Shown here: positions 25,200-37,000 of the stretch, one piece after another | Numbering within the stretch: position 1 is the first letter of the stretch | Layout: every line of letters starts with the position of its first letter | Assembly (NCBI RefSeq): GCF_007992175.1 | Contig: NZ_BJZT01000029.1 | Location: forward strand, 51,382-115,381 | Source of the DNA: Methylobacterium haplocladii | Lineage (GTDB): Bacteria; Pseudomonadota; Alphaproteobacteria; Rhizobiales; Beijerinckiaceae | Direction: 5' to 3' | DNA: 64,000 bases | The notes under the pieces: generated by a model | What the model was told of the DNA's origin: nothing | Databases searched by the model: none | The model's input: only the letters and a program-made list of their open reading frames with translations | Program-made: the position numbers and the translations under genes

Positions 25200-26010
25200 T
25201 GGCGATCTCCCCTCAAGAGGTCGTCAGCAGGTCGTCCCGGCATGTGCAGAGGATGCGCATTGCTGCGACGCATTAAGCGCCATCGTTTGGTCTGGTTCCG
25301 GAGCGATTCTGATTTAATCCACTCATAGATTAGTTTTTTCGCTCGCGGTGCTCCGAGCATGCGCATGGCGTCGCGCGTGCAACCCGCAGGCGAATCGCCG
25401 CCGTTATCGCGAGCACCGATGGCTTGTCGGGTATCGCTCGAAACCGGCCCTGAACCATCCCGTTCAGTTTCGGTTAAGCGCCGGCTGCTGGGCCGGTACT
25501 GCCGCCGTCCGCCGATCCATTTGGGAATGCTGGATTTTTCCAGACTTCAAGGGGCTGGCAGTCGGGGAGCCAGGACCAGCGTCCGCTGCCGCTTCACCCC
25601 AGTGGAGACGGATGGTTCCGGCCAGCCGAAACGGGTCGCTGAAATCTGTCGGATGGCCGATCCAGCTGGATCGCTCGGACCCTCTGCCGTCATCGCGCGG
25701 CGCGGCCGAAACAATCAGGGCCACATCGTCATCGATGGGCGCATTGGCCGTGGATTGCTTCGCTGTGCGCGCAAAGATGGAGCTGGCATCGACGTCTTGA
25801 GGGCGTGGTCCGTCGATTGCCCTTCGATCGACCGGAGGCCGCTCCATCGCCACGGCCGGGAAGCCGGGTGACCCCGGTCGCGGTGCCGAGCATGGTGTCG
25901 ACGGTCGTCTCGTTCTGCCCGGCTGCGCCGTTTCGGATCCGGGTGCGCCTTCAGCGCCCCGGATCCACGGCACGGCCGTCACGATCGCCGGCCGGAGCCG
26001 GCGGCCGGCC
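25200..26010. other. Long intergenic stretch between the MFS operon and cysA
   Basis: About 0.8 kb without a convincing gene. Near 25700-25800 the plus strand reads RRGRNNQGHIVIDGRIGRGL, then LRCARKDGAGIDV. This faintly recalls a PilZ domain (RR..., then '..D.S..GA.I') and could be a decayed PilZ gene, but the flanks do not continue the fold. The first 130 bp should hold the MFS operon promoter. Confidence 0.4.
25987..26009 (-). terminator. Stem-loop after cysA
   Basis: A perfect 8-bp inverted repeat, GCCGGCCG (25987-25994) and CGGCCGGC (26002-26009), with a 7-nt loop, directly follows the cysA stop. No T-run follows on the minus strand, so it would be a processing or Rho-assisted end rather than a classical intrinsic terminator. 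Confidence 0.35.
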
Positions 26011-27195
<1,185 letters not shown>

Positions 27196-27953
27196 TGTAG
27201 AGGATCTCCACGTGGAGCGGGAGTGTATTGGTCAGGCCGCGGATGTGGCCGGAAACGACGGAGACGGCACCGAACTCGCCCATGGCGCGGGCGTTACAGA
27301 GCAAGACCGCGTAGAGCAGGCCCCAGCGGATGTTCGGGAGGGTCACGGTCCGGAAGGCGTGCCAGCCCGTGGCCCCGAGGGTCAGCGCCGCTTCCTCTTC
27401 GACCGTGCCCTGTTCCTGCATCAGCGGAATGAGCTGACGGGCGACGAAGGGAAAGGTTACGAAGATCGTCGCCAGCACGATCCCCGGCACTGCGAAGATG
27501 ATCTGGATGTCGTGCTCGATCAGCCAGGGGCCGAGCAGGCCCTGCGAGCCGAAGACCAGCACGTAGATCAGCCCCGACACCACCGGCGAGACCGAGAACG
27601 GGAGATCGATCAGGGTCACGAGCAGGTCGCGGCCCCAGAACTGGAACTTGGCGATGGCCCAGGCCGCGGTGACGCCGAAGACCAGGTTGAACGGCACCGC
27701 GATCGCCGCCGTGATCAGCGTCAGCTTGATCGCCGCGTGGGCGTCGGGCTCGGAGAAAGCGGCGAGGTAGGCCCCGATCCCCTTGGCGAAGGCCTGTGCG
27801 AAGACCGTGACGAGCGGCAGCACCAGGAACAGCGCCAGGAAGGCTACCGCGACGGCGATCAGGGTCCAGCGCACCCAGCCGGTCTCGGTGACGACGCTCG
27901 CGGGCGGCCGCAGGCTGGCCTCGGCGGCGGGAAAGTCGGCGGGGGCAATCGCC

Positions 27954-28811
27954 TCAGACATAGCCGAATCTCCGCCGGCTCCAGGCCTGGATCAGGTTGA
28001 TGGCGAGCAGCACCGTGAACGAGATCGCGAGCATGATCGTCGCGATGGCGCAGGCGCCGGCATAGTCGAACTCCGACAGCTTGATCACGATCAGGAGCGG
28101 CGCGATCTCGGAGACGTAGGGCAGATTGCCGGCGATGAAGATGATCGAGCCGTATTCGCCGACGCCGCGGGCGAAGGCGAGCGCGAACCCGGTCAGCACG
28201 GCCGGGATCAGCGGCGGCAGCACGACCTTGGTGAGCGTGCCGAGCCGGGTCGAGCCGAGGATGGCCGAGGCTTCCTCGACCTCCTTGTCGATCTCGGAGA
28301 TCAGCGGCTGCACCGTGCGCACGGCGAAGGGCAGGCCGATGAACACCATGGCGATGAAGATGCCGACCGGGGTGTAGGCCGCCTCGATGCCGACCTTGGC
28401 CAATTGCTCGCCGACGAGACCGTTGGGCGCGTAGAGCGAGGCCAGGGCGATGCCTGCCACCGCCGTCGGCAGGGCGAAGGGCAGATCGACGACGGCGTCG
28501 ATGATCCGGCGGCCGGGGAAGTCGTAGCGGGTCAGCACCCAGGCCACGATGCTGCCGAAGAAGGAGGCCGTCAGCGCCGCGAGGAGCGAGACGCCGAAGC
28601 TGACACGCAGTGCGCTCGCCACGCGCGGATCGGTGGCGACGTCCCAGATGCCGGAGATGCCGAGCCCCGAGGCCCGTACCACCAGGGCGGCGAGCGGCAG
28701 AAGCACGACCAGCGATAGGACGGTCAGGGTGTAGCCGAGGGTGAGCCCGAAACCGGGGATCACGCTCGGCTGGCGGAAGCGCCGCTTGGGCCGTGGGGAG
28801 GGCGTGGCCAT
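27954..28811 (-). CDS. cysT: Sulfate ABC transporter permease CysT (CysU)
   Basis: The protein has 285 residues and about six membrane helices. The coupling motif is [20 protein letters not shown], and [19 protein letters not shown] and [18 protein letters not shown] are typical of CysT. It lies 6 bp downstream of the binding-protein gene and 8 bp into cysW, all one operon. Confidence 0.95.
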   Translation of the reverse strand: MATPSPRPKRRFRQPSVIPGFGLTLGYTLTVLSLVVLLPLAALVVRASGLGISGIWDVATDPRVASALRVSFGVSLLAALTASFFGSIVAWVLTRYDFPGRRIIDAVVDLPFALPTAVAGIALASLYAPNGLVGEQLAKVGIEAAYTPVGIFIAMVFIGLPFAVRTVQPLISEIDKEVEEASAILGSTRLGTLTKVVLPPLIPAVLTGFALAFARGVGEYGSIIFIAGNLPYVSEIAPLLIVIKLSEFDYAGACAIATIMLAISFTVLLAINLIQAWSRRRFGYV

Positions 28812-28817
28812 CGCGAT

Positions 28818-29849
28818 CTAGCGTCCGGCCTTGCCGAGCTGGTCGAACAGCCCGCCGTTGTCGAAGTTCTTCTTCTGGATGTCGTCCCAGCTTCCCTGAA
28901 GGTCCTCGATCTTGAAGAGCTTGATCTCGGGCAGCAGCGCCAGATCTTCCTTCTTGGCGGCCTCGCGCTTCAGCGGCCGGTAATGGTGCTTGGCGAAGAT
29001 CGCCTGCGCCTGATCCGTATAGAGGAACTGCAGGTAGGCTTCGGCCTGCTTGCGGGTGCCCTTCTTGTCGACGTTGGCGTCGACGAGGGCGACCGGCGGC
29101 TCCGCGTAGATCGAGGTCGGCGGGATCACGATGTCGAACTTGTCGCGACCGAACTCGTCGAAGACGAGATAGGCTTCGTTCTCCCAGGTCGGCAGCACGT
29201 CGCCGAGGCCGCGCTGGGCGAAGGTCACGGTCGAGCCGCGGGCGCCGGTGTCGAGGACGGGGACCTGCTTGTAGAGCTGGCCGACGAAAGCATTGGCCTT
29301 CTCGACGTCCTTGTTGTTCTGCTCGTAGGCGTAGCCCCAGGCCGCCAGGAAGTTCCAGCGTCCGCCGGCGGAGGTCTTGGGGTTCGGGGTGATCACCTTG
29401 ACGTCGGGCTTCACGAGGTCGCCCCAGTCCTTGACGCCCTTCGGATTGCCCTTGCGCACGAGGAACACCACGGTCGAGGTGTAGGGCAGACCCTCGTTGG
29501 GAAGCTTCGTGCGCCAGTCCGGCGAGATCTTCTTGGAGATCCGGGCGATGGCGTCGATGTCGGAGGGGATGCCCAGCGTCACCACGTCGGCCGGAATTCC
29601 GTCGATCACCGTGCGGGCCTGGGCGCCCGAGCCGCCATGGGCGGCGCGCACCGTGATCGTCTCGCCGGTCTTGGCCTTCCAGTCCTCGGCGAACGCGGCG
29701 TTGATGTCTTTGTAGAGCTCGCGCGTCGGGTCGTAGGAGACGTTCAAGAGCTCGGATTGGGCACGGGCGGGCACGGTCGCAGCCAGCGCGAGCGACGCGC
29801 CGAAAGCCGCGGCGACGACGGTATGCCCGAGGGAGTTCGAGAAACGCAT
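28818..29849 (-). CDS. sbp: Sulfate-binding periplasmic protein
   Basis: The ATG at 29849 (343 residues) has AGGA 8 nt upstream and is followed by a clean signal peptide ending VPARAQSE (about residue 32). The mature protein starts LLNVSYDPTRELYKDINAAF, then AAHGGSGAQARTVIDGIPAD, VVTLGIPSDID and ITPNPKTSAGGRWNFLAAWG, the sulfate-pocket signatures of Sbp/CysP. It delivers sulfate or thiosulfate to CysT-CysW-CysA. First gene of the operon; the promoter region carries two inverted CGTT-N6-AACG motifs. Confidence 0.95.
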   Translation of the reverse strand: MRFSNSLGHTVVAAAFGASLALAATVPARAQSELLNVSYDPTRELYKDINAAFAEDWKAKTGETITVRAAHGGSGAQARTVIDGIPADVVTLGIPSDIDAIARISKKISPDWRTKLPNEGLPYTSTVVFLVRKGNPKGVKDWGDLVKPDVKVITPNPKTSAGGRWNFLAAWGYAYEQNNKDVEKANAFVGQLYKQVPVLDTGARGSTVTFAQRGLGDVLPTWENEAYLVFDEFGRDKFDIVIPPTSIYAEPPVALVDANVDKKGTRKQAEAYLQFLYTDQAQAIFAKHHYRPLKREAAKKEDLALLPEIKLFKIEDLQGSWDDIQKKNFDNGGLFDQLGKAGR

Positions 29850-29914
29850 GGTGGAGTCCTGAAGAGGCCGGTCGCCCACGCGCCAGGGAAAACCGGTGCG
29901 GGGCCACCTGTCTT

Positions 29915-29939
29915 CGTTCCATATAACGAACGCTGTCAA
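29915..29939 (-). promoter_or_regulatory. Sulfate operon promoter with inverted operator
   Basis: On the minus strand a consensus -35 TTGACA (29939-29934) is followed at once by an inverted repeat, TTCGTT-N6-AACGAA (29913-29930; core CGTT-N6-AACG). A repressor bound there would cover the -35/-10 spacer. The same core recurs at 30081-30094. Confidence 0.5.
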
Positions 29940-30079
29940 GCCTGGCCTCACGGCTTTTTGTGCGATGCGGCAGGCCCGACTGGCGATCGATATTTCTCCA
30001 AGCATATGAGGGCCCTCGGTATTGGAGATGGATCTTCTGTCTGAGCACGGGGTTGCGGGTGGAACCATCTCTCAGTAGT

Positions 30080-30095
30080 CCGTTCTTTAAAACGG
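30080..30095. promoter_or_regulatory. Second CGTT-N6-AACG inverted motif
   Basis: CCGTTCTTTAAAACGG lies about 166 bp upstream of the first copy, with the same half-sites and spacing. Two identical-architecture sites in one 320-bp region suggest a regulator of the sulfur operon, possibly of the Rrf2 or LysR kind. The regulator itself is not in the window. Confidence 0.45.
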
Positions 30096-30171
30096 ATATG
30101 CTGGAGCCGTGGCGATTGCCATGTTCGCCTCTTGCGTTCTGCGCGGTCCTCCTGCGCAGAAAATACCCGCC

Positions 30172-31272
30172 TCAGTTCCGCACCGGCCTCGCACCGATCT
30201 CCATGCGGAAGATCGTGGTCGGGAATCGCAAGGCGGCCTTTCCGCCGTTGAAGCCCTTGGTGCGGTTCACCTGGGCGGCCGGAATCCAGAGACCGCCCTC
30301 CTCGTCGATCCACATCGCGTCGACCCAGACGAGGCGGGGATCCTGCACCAGCGTGCTGGTGCCGCCGTCCGGTGCGATCTTGAGGATGCGCAGGCCATCG
30401 GCGTCGCTCGCGTAGATGTTGCCGGCAGCATCGATCGCCGTGCCGCCGGTCGAGACCGTGGCGGCATGGAGGATGATGTGCCCGGCCCGCTCAGCGTCGG
30501 TTGCCGCGGCATCGTCGAGCCAGCGGGTCTCGATCCGATAGAGCGGACCGGTGCAGGCCTGATAGTAGAAGGTCTTGCCGTCCGGCGAGACTTCGAGCTG
30601 GTCGGCGTGGACAGTGATCGGCTTGCCCTTCGGGTCGAGCAGCACCTTGTCCTCGCCGGTGAGCGGGCGCTGCGCGATCATCGACCGATGCCCGTCGAGG
30701 ACACGGCGCGTCCCGCCATCGTCGAGGTCGAGCACGATCAGTCCCGGCTGTCCGGCATCGGTCAGGTAGACCTTGCGCCCGTTGAAGCGGAAATCGTCGA
30801 TGAAGCTCTTGGGCGTGGTCGCGGCCTCCAGGGGATAGACCCTGCGGACGGCGTTCGTTGCGAGATCGATCTGCACGAGTTTCGGGCCGCCGGGCAGCGG
30901 GGCCTCGCCGAAGCCGGCCGCGCCCTTGTCGAGCACCCAGAGATCGCCGTCGGGCCCCATCCGGATCGCGTTGACGCCGACGAAGGCCCTGGCCGCGTCG
31001 TCGCCCGGCTTCCAGGCATTCCAAGCCTCGTCGGGGTAGGCCGCCGGCTTGCCGCTCTTCCATTCGCCGAGCTCGAGGCCCCTGCCCTTCTCCTGCCGCT
31101 GGAACGGTGAGAACAGGCGTCCATCCTTCGAGCGCGTGATGCCGTTGAAGACGAGATCGGCGGAGCGCAAGGCCGGCGTAAGCTGGGCCGAGGCGTTCGC
31201 CGTGTCTTCCTGCGCATGGCCGGGCAGTGCCAACGTCACGGACAGCAGGAGTGCCGGGAGGATCGCTCGCAT
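30172..31272 (-). CDS. Secreted Yellow/MRJP-family (SMP-30-like) beta-propeller protein
   Basis: The ATG at 31272 gives 366 residues with signal peptide MRAILPALLLSVTLALPGHA. The mature protein shows the major-royal-jelly/Yellow pattern: NGITRSKDGRLFSPF, GDLWVLDKG, PKLVQIDLATNAVRRVYPL, SFIDDFRFNG and YLTDAGQPGLIVLDLDDG. Bacterial members are six-bladed propellers of uncertain role, sometimes annotated as L-dopachrome tautomerase-related. Exported to the periplasm. It stands alone on its strand upstream of the sulfate operon. Confidence 0.85.
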   Translation of the reverse strand: MRAILPALLLSVTLALPGHAQEDTANASAQLTPALRSADLVFNGITRSKDGRLFSPFQRQEKGRGLELGEWKSGKPAAYPDEAWNAWKPGDDAARAFVGVNAIRMGPDGDLWVLDKGAAGFGEAPLPGGPKLVQIDLATNAVRRVYPLEAATTPKSFIDDFRFNGRKVYLTDAGQPGLIVLDLDDGGTRRVLDGHRSMIAQRPLTGEDKVLLDPKGKPITVHADQLEVSPDGKTFYYQACTGPLYRIETRWLDDAAATDAERAGHIILHAATVSTGGTAIDAAGNIYASDADGLRILKIAPDGGTSTLVQDPRLVWVDAMWIDEEGGLWIPAAQVNRTKGFNGGKAALRFPTTIFRMEIGARPVRN

Positions 31273-31448
31273 GAGGCCTCTGATCTTCGGGTGCGCTCGA
31301 TGGTGATGAAGCCGGCCGAGGCTTGGTCTCCCGCCGGACACCGGGAGAACCCACGAGTGCCGTCACGGTTTCCGCGGCGATGGCGGTCCGCTTCGGCTCG
31401 CCGGGAGGCTTAACCGTTCGTTCACCACGAATCGGCAAACTTGCAGAC

Positions 31449-31562
31449 ATGTTTGCATTCGTCGCCATCGCCGGTCTGACGACGCTGGGTCTGCTCCTGG
31501 CCGGTGGAGCCAAGGGCATGGCGATGCACGATGCCAACCGGCAATGCGGCGGCTACTGGTAG
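31449..31562 (+). CDS. Possible small membrane protein (37 aa)
   Basis: The frame MFAFVAIAGLTTLGLLLAGG, then KGMAMHDANRQCGGYW, encodes one hydrophobic helix (about 2-20) followed by a short polar tail with a cysteine. It ends 8 bp before the convergent DUF488 gene. The sequence looks protein-like rather than random, but no clear Shine-Dalgarno precedes the ATG. Function unknown. Confidence 0.4.
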   Translation: MFAFVAIAGLTTLGLLLAGGAKGMAMHDANRQCGGYW

Positions 31563-31569
31563 GCCCGGC

Positions 31570-32013
31570 TCAGCCGAACAGATCCACCGTCGCGAAGCCT
31601 TTCGCCTCCAGCCGCTCCGCCAGCACCCGGCGGTGGCAGCGCTCGGGATCGCGCTCGAAGCAGAGCAGGCAGATCGGCGCTCGCTCCGCCAAGTCCACGA
31701 GCCGATCGAGCGCGAGGCCGCCATCGGCGGTGTCGAGCACCTCCTCGCAATAGATCTTGCGCATCAGCGCGGCGTCGTGGGCGCGTGCGGCCTGCCGGCC
31801 GGCCTTCGGCGTGCCGAGGGACCGGTAATGGTCGTAGCCGAGTCCGGCCTCCTCCAGGCCGGCTTTCAGCGCGCCCTTGGAGAAGCCGCGCTTGCGCGAG
31901 TTGGCGACGGCGCGGACATCCGTGAGCCGGGCCACGCCCGCGTCCCTGAGTGCGGCGGTCAGCCGCTCCGGATCGAGGCCTTCGTAACCAATGGTAAACA
32001 GGGTTTTCGCCAT
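31570..32013 (-). CDS. DUF488 family protein
   Basis: The protein has 147 residues. The family pattern is clear: TIGYEGLDPERLTAALRDAG, LTDVRAVANSRKRGFSKGAL, YDHYRSLGTP, and CLLCFERDPERCHRRVLAE near the C-terminus with its conserved Cys/His set. DUF488 proteins are small, cytosolic and of unresolved function, possibly nucleic-acid related. Single-gene unit. Confidence 0.9.
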   Translation of the reverse strand: MAKTLFTIGYEGLDPERLTAALRDAGVARLTDVRAVANSRKRGFSKGALKAGLEEAGLGYDHYRSLGTPKAGRQAARAHDAALMRKIYCEEVLDTADGGLALDRLVDLAERAPICLLCFERDPERCHRRVLAERLEAKGFATVDLFG

Positions 32014-32203
32014 GTCGGCCTCACGCGATTATCTCGTTTTCTCAAAGGCTTGCACGGCGGAGCGGCGACGCGGCGCAACGATTTTGTGCTCTTTCGGCAA
32101 CGCTTGTGCAGAATCTGTTCGGCTGCCGTCAAACCTCCGTTAACCGCGTCTAGGGCATCGATGAGCCGTAGAGATGGCGCGGCCGAGGTCGAGCGGGGGC
32201 ACG

Positions 32204-33067
32204 ATGTCTTTGGAGAACGGGTCCCGTCGCGCGCCTGAGGCCTCTTTCGGCCGTGTCCGTCGCTGGGCCGGGCGCGCCGCCGCGGCGATCCTGCTGTCGG
32301 GCCTCGCGGCCTGTGCGGGCGACACCTTCAACTACTACCCCACCAAGGGGGACACGAAGCCCCATCCGGGCGTGGCCAAGGCCAAGCAGCACCCGATCCA
32401 GGGCATCGACATCTCGAAGTGGCAGGGCCCCATCGACTGGGCCTCGGTCCGGGCCGCCGGCACGCAGTTCGCCTTCATCAAGGCGACCGAGGGCGGAGAC
32501 CACGTCGACGACCGCTTCCGCGCGAACTGGGACGGCGCGGCTCAGGCCGGCGTGCCGCGCGGCGCCTACCATTTCGTGTTCTGGTGCCGCTCCGCCGAGG
32601 AGCAGATGGCCTGGTTCAAGCGCAACGTCCCGAACGATCCGAGTGCCCTCCCCCCGGTGCTCGACGTCGAGTGGAACGGTCATTCGCAGAGCTGCCCGAA
32701 GAAGCTGCCCAAGGCCCAGGCGCTGGCCATGACGAAATACATGCTCGTCGAGATGGAGCGTTACACGGGCAAGCGGCCGATCATCTACACCGACATCACG
32801 TTCCACAAGGACGTGCTCGAGGACGAATTGCCCGATTACCCGCATTGGTTGCGCTCCACCGCGGCCGAGCCCGAGCAGCGCTTCGCCAACCGCAAGTGGA
32901 TGCTCTGGCAATTCACCTCGACCGGCCGGGTGCCGGGCGTGCGCGGCGACGTCGACCGGAATGCCTTCTACGGCAGCCCCGCGGAATGGGCCTCGTTCCT
33001 CTCGACGGATTGCGATCCGCGCGAGCACCCACGGCTTGCCGGCCAGGGGCTGTGCACGGGGAAATAA
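32204..33067 (+). CDS. GH25 lysozyme-type lipoprotein
   Basis: The start is placed at ATG 32204 (287 residues), preceded by GCGGGGGC; an in-frame ATG at 32174 is an alternative. The N-terminus has an Arg-rich region and a lipobox, LSGLAAC, with the lipidated Cys at about 37. The GH25 (Cellosyl/muramidase) fold is shown by GIDISKWQGPIDWASVRAAG, FAFIKATEG, GAYHFVFW and the catalytic acids in PPVLDVEWNG. It should cleave peptidoglycan from the periplasmic side of a membrane, for remodelling or autolysis. Confidence 0.9.
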   Translation: MSLENGSRRAPEASFGRVRRWAGRAAAAILLSGLAACAGDTFNYYPTKGDTKPHPGVAKAKQHPIQGIDISKWQGPIDWASVRAAGTQFAFIKATEGGDHVDDRFRANWDGAAQAGVPRGAYHFVFWCRSAEEQMAWFKRNVPNDPSALPPVLDVEWNGHSQSCPKKLPKAQALAMTKYMLVEMERYTGKRPIIYTDITFHKDVLEDELPDYPHWLRSTAAEPEQRFANRKWMLWQFTSTGRVPGVRGDVDRNAFYGSPAEWASFLSTDCDPREHPRLAGQGLCTGK

Positions 33068-33258
33068 TCGAGGACCCGGCATAGCGAGCCCTGGGATGGC
33101 GCCTCCGAAATCGAGCCGCGCCCCCAAGTGTCGCCGAATTCGCACGGCGGGACTGGGCAACCTTTCGGAATCGGTCTGAATGTGAGAAACTATACAGACG
33201 CTGAGGGTAGCGGTGCGCTACGCATCCCGGCAGACGAACCGTGAACATAGTATAGCGA

Positions 33259-34074
33259 ATGTCTACACCGAGCGAGTTCCTAGAAAGCAACCTGCTGCTC
33301 AAGGCGCTTCGCAAGGCGGATCGCTCCCTGCTCGAGCCGCATCTCGAACTGGTCCAATACGGGCGCGGCGACACGGTCTTCGCGGCCGGCGGCGACATCT
33401 CCTACATCAGCTTCCCCTGCGACAAGACGGTCGTGACGCTGCTGATCTCGATGGCGGACGGCCGTAGCGCCGAGACGGCCACGATCGGCCGCGAGGGCGC
33501 GGTCGGCGGCATCGTCAGCAACGGTGGGTTGCCGGCCTCGACCCATGCCGTCGTACAGCTCGGCGGTCCGATCCTGCGGATCGATTCGAGCCGTCTGCAG
33601 GAGGCCAAGCGGCTCTCGGAGCCCGTGCGCAACCTGTTCAGCCGTTACGCCGACTGTCTACTGGCGCAGGTGCTGCAATCGGTGGCGTGCAATGCCCTCC
33701 ATCCGATCGAGTCGCGCTGTCTGCGCTGGCTGATGACGCTTCAGGACCGGCTCGGCAGCGAAGTTCTTCCGGTGACGCAGGAGCTTCTGGCCGCGATGCT
33801 GGGTGTTCAACGCACCTATCTCACCCGAATCCTGCGCACGCTTCAGGACCAGGGCCTGATCGCGGTGGGCCGTGGCCGTATCACCATCATGGCCCGCCCG
33901 GCCATGGAGAAGGCGGCCTGCGAGTGCCACGACTGCGTCCGGCGCCATTTCGATGCCGTCCTCGGCGCCGTCTACGGGCCGACCGGCCGCTTCGTCGCCT
34001 TCGAGCCGCCGCCAACCCCGAAGGCCGCGCGAAAGCGGGCCGCAATGTCGGCGGTGGAGGACGCCGATCCGTAA
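33259..34074 (+). CDS. Crp/Fnr family transcriptional regulator
   Basis: The protein has 271 residues. An N-terminal cyclic-nucleotide-type beta-roll (about 20-130) is followed by a dimer helix and a winged HTH_Crp_2 domain at PVTQELLAAMLGVQRTYLTR, then LQDQGLI (about 175-210). The FNR iron-sulfur cysteines are absent from the N-terminus, but a CECHDC cluster occurs late (about 223-228) and might bind metal. A small palindrome, GTAGCG-GTG-CGCTAC (33207-33221), 37 bp upstream, could be an autoregulatory site. Target genes unknown. Confidence 0.88.
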   Translation: MSTPSEFLESNLLLKALRKADRSLLEPHLELVQYGRGDTVFAAGGDISYISFPCDKTVVTLLISMADGRSAETATIGREGAVGGIVSNGGLPASTHAVVQLGGPILRIDSSRLQEAKRLSEPVRNLFSRYADCLLAQVLQSVACNALHPIESRCLRWLMTLQDRLGSEVLPVTQELLAAMLGVQRTYLTRILRTLQDQGLIAVGRGRITIMARPAMEKAACECHDCVRRHFDAVLGAVYGPTGRFVAFEPPPTPKAARKRAAMSAVEDADP

Positions 34075-34096
34075 GGGATGCGGCGACCTGCATCGG

Positions 34097-37000
34097 CTAA
34101 TGCGTGGGGCTCGGCGCCGCGCCCGCTTCGCCTGACCGCTCCTTCTCCTCCGGTGTCTCGCTCCGAAGCCGGTCGGCGGCGACATAGAAGACCGGTGTGA
34201 CGAACAGCGTCAGGATTGTCGCCACCAGGAGCCCCCCGATCACCACGGTGCCCATGGAGAGGCGCGCATTCGCGCCCGCGCCGCTTGCGATGGCCAGCGG
34301 CACCGAGCCGAGGATGAAGGCGAACGAGGTCATCAGGATCGGGCGCATGCGCAGACGCGTGGCATGCTGGGCCGCGCTTAAGGCATCCTCGCCCTTCTCG
34401 CGCAGCTCCTCCGCGAAGGAGACGAGCAGGATCGAGTTCTTGGCGGCCAGCCCGACGAGCAGCAGCAACCCGATCTGCCCGAAAACGTCGAGTGGCAGGC
34501 CGCGTAGGGCCAGGGCGCCGACGGCGCCGAAGATCGCCAGCGGCGTCGCGAGCAGGATCACCAGCGGCAAGCGCAGCGACTCGTACTGGCCGGCCAGCAC
34601 GCAGAAGATCATGAACACGCCGAATCCGAAGATGATGGGCGCGTAGCCGCCCGCGATCTTTTCCTGGAAGGCGACCTCGGTCCATTCGGCCGAGAAGGTG
34701 CGCGGCAGCGCCGTCTCCGCCAGCGCCTCGATATCGGCGATGGCCGTGCCGGAACTCGCGGTGGCGTCCAGCGAGATCGATACCTCGATCGCCGGATAGG
34801 TGTTGTAGGACAGGACCGCCGTCGGGCCGGAGACGAAATGCGGCTGCACCAGAGAGCCGATCCGCACCGGCTGGTTCTGGCTGTTCAGCACCGTCAGCGC
34901 CTCGATGTCGGCGAGGGATCGCCGGCCGGAATCCTCAGCCTGGATATAGACTTGGTAGACGAAGCCGAAGCGGTTGAAGAGGTTGATGTAGGACGAGCCG
35001 ACATAGGCGCCCAGCGCATCGAACAGCCGCGACAGCGGCACGCCGAGCTGCTCGGCCTTGGCGCGGTCGATATCGAGCCGGATCTGCGGCACTCCGAACT
35101 CGGTGGTCGGCGTGGCGCTCCTGACACCGGGCAGCGCCTTGATCTTCTCGATGAAGTCGTTCGCGGTCTGGGCGAGCCCGAGGCCGCCATTGCCGCTGCG
35201 ATCCTGGATCTCCAGCGTCAGGCCGCCGCGCGTGCCGAGCCCCGGCAGCGGTGACGGGTTGGCGACGCGGATCTCGCCGTCGGGATCGTTCTTGAAGCGC
35301 TTTTCCACGTCCGCGATCATGGCGTCGACCGTGGTGGTGCGCTCGCTCCAGTTCTTCATCACCGGGATGTTGAACCCGTAGAACGAAGCGACGGTGTCGG
35401 CCAGGAAGCTGCGGCCGCCGACGCCGATGGTGTGGTCGACATCGCCGCGCTCACGCAGATAGGTGCCGACGCGCTGGACCATCACTTCCGTGCGCGCGAC
35501 CGATGCGCCCTTCGGCAAGGCAACCTCGGCGTAGGCATAGCCCTGATCCTCGTCCGGCACGAAGCCGGTGGGGCGTAGCGAGAACAGCCAGAACGTCAGC
35601 CCGGCGAAGAGCGCGAACACGGTGAGCGTCAGCACGATGTGACGTGACAGCGGGCCGGCCGTCGCCGCCACCGCGTTGGCACTGCGCTCCAGAGCCACAT
35701 CGAACCAGCGCAGGGGCGCACGCCACCACGACTTCTTCGCGGCCTGATGCCGCCGCAGGAGCAGGCCGCAGAGGGCCGGGGTCAGGGTCAGCGAGACCAG
35801 TCCGGAAATACCCACCGAGATCGCGATGGTGAGCGCGAACTGGTTGTAGAGTTTGCCCGTCAGTCCGGGGATGAACGCCACCGGCACGAACAGGGCGGCG
35901 AGTACCAGCGTGGTGGCGATGACGGGACCGGCGACCTCGGTCACGGCTTCGCGGGAGGCCTGCTTCGGCGCCATGCCCTCGGCCATCAGGCGCTCGGTGT
36001 TCTCGACCACGATGATGGCGTCGTCCACGACGAGGCCGACGGCGAGCACCAGTCCGAGCAGGCTCAGCGTGTTGAAGGAAAAGCCCAGCGCGGCCATCGG
36101 CCCGAAGGTACCGATCAACGCCACGGGCACCGCGATCGAGGGGATCAGCGTCGCGCGCCAGTTCTGCAGGAACAGGTAGGTCACGACGATGACGATCAGG
36201 ATCGCCTCGACGAGGGTGTGCACCACCTCGTAGATCGCCTCCTTCACGAACTCGGTGCGGTCCAGCGCGATCTTGTAGTGCAGGCCCGGCGGAAAGCTTT
36301 TGGCGAGGTCCTTCATCGTATTGCGGGCGCCGTCCATCACTTCGACGGCGTTGGCGTCGGGGTTCTGGTAGATGCCGAGCGTCGCCGAGGGCTTGCCGTC
36401 GAAGCTCGACGTGACCCCATACTGCTCGGAGCCGAGTTCGACCCTGGCCACGTCCGACACCCGGACGACCGAACCGTCGGGATTGGCTCTGAGGACGATG
36501 TTGCCGAACTCCTCGGGCTTGGTCAGGCGGCCCTTGGTGACGATCTGCAACTGAAACGGCGTCGGATTGTCGAGCGGGGGCTTGCCGAGGGAACCGGTGG
36601 TGATCTGGGCGTTCTGCGCGGCGACCGCTTCCCGGACCCGTTCGACCCCGATGCCGAGCGCCTCCATCTTGGCCGGGTCGAGCCAGAGCCGCATGGCGTA
36701 GCGCATCTGCGAAAAGTTCTGGATGCGCCCCATTCCGGTGACGCGCCGCAGCGGCTTGATCACCTGCGTCTCGGCCCAATTCGAGAGGAACAGCTCGTCG
36801 TAGCCGGTGCCCTCGTCGGCATAGAGCACGATGTTGCCCAGCTGCTGGCGTGAGCTCTTCTGGATCTCGAGGCCCTGGCGCTGCACGGCCTCCGGCAGCT
36901 TGTCCTCCGCGCGCTTGGCGCGGGTCAACACGTCCGCGGCTGCGCCGTTCAGGTCGTAGCCGACCTCGAAGGTCGCATCGATCGAGACGCTGCCGTCGGT

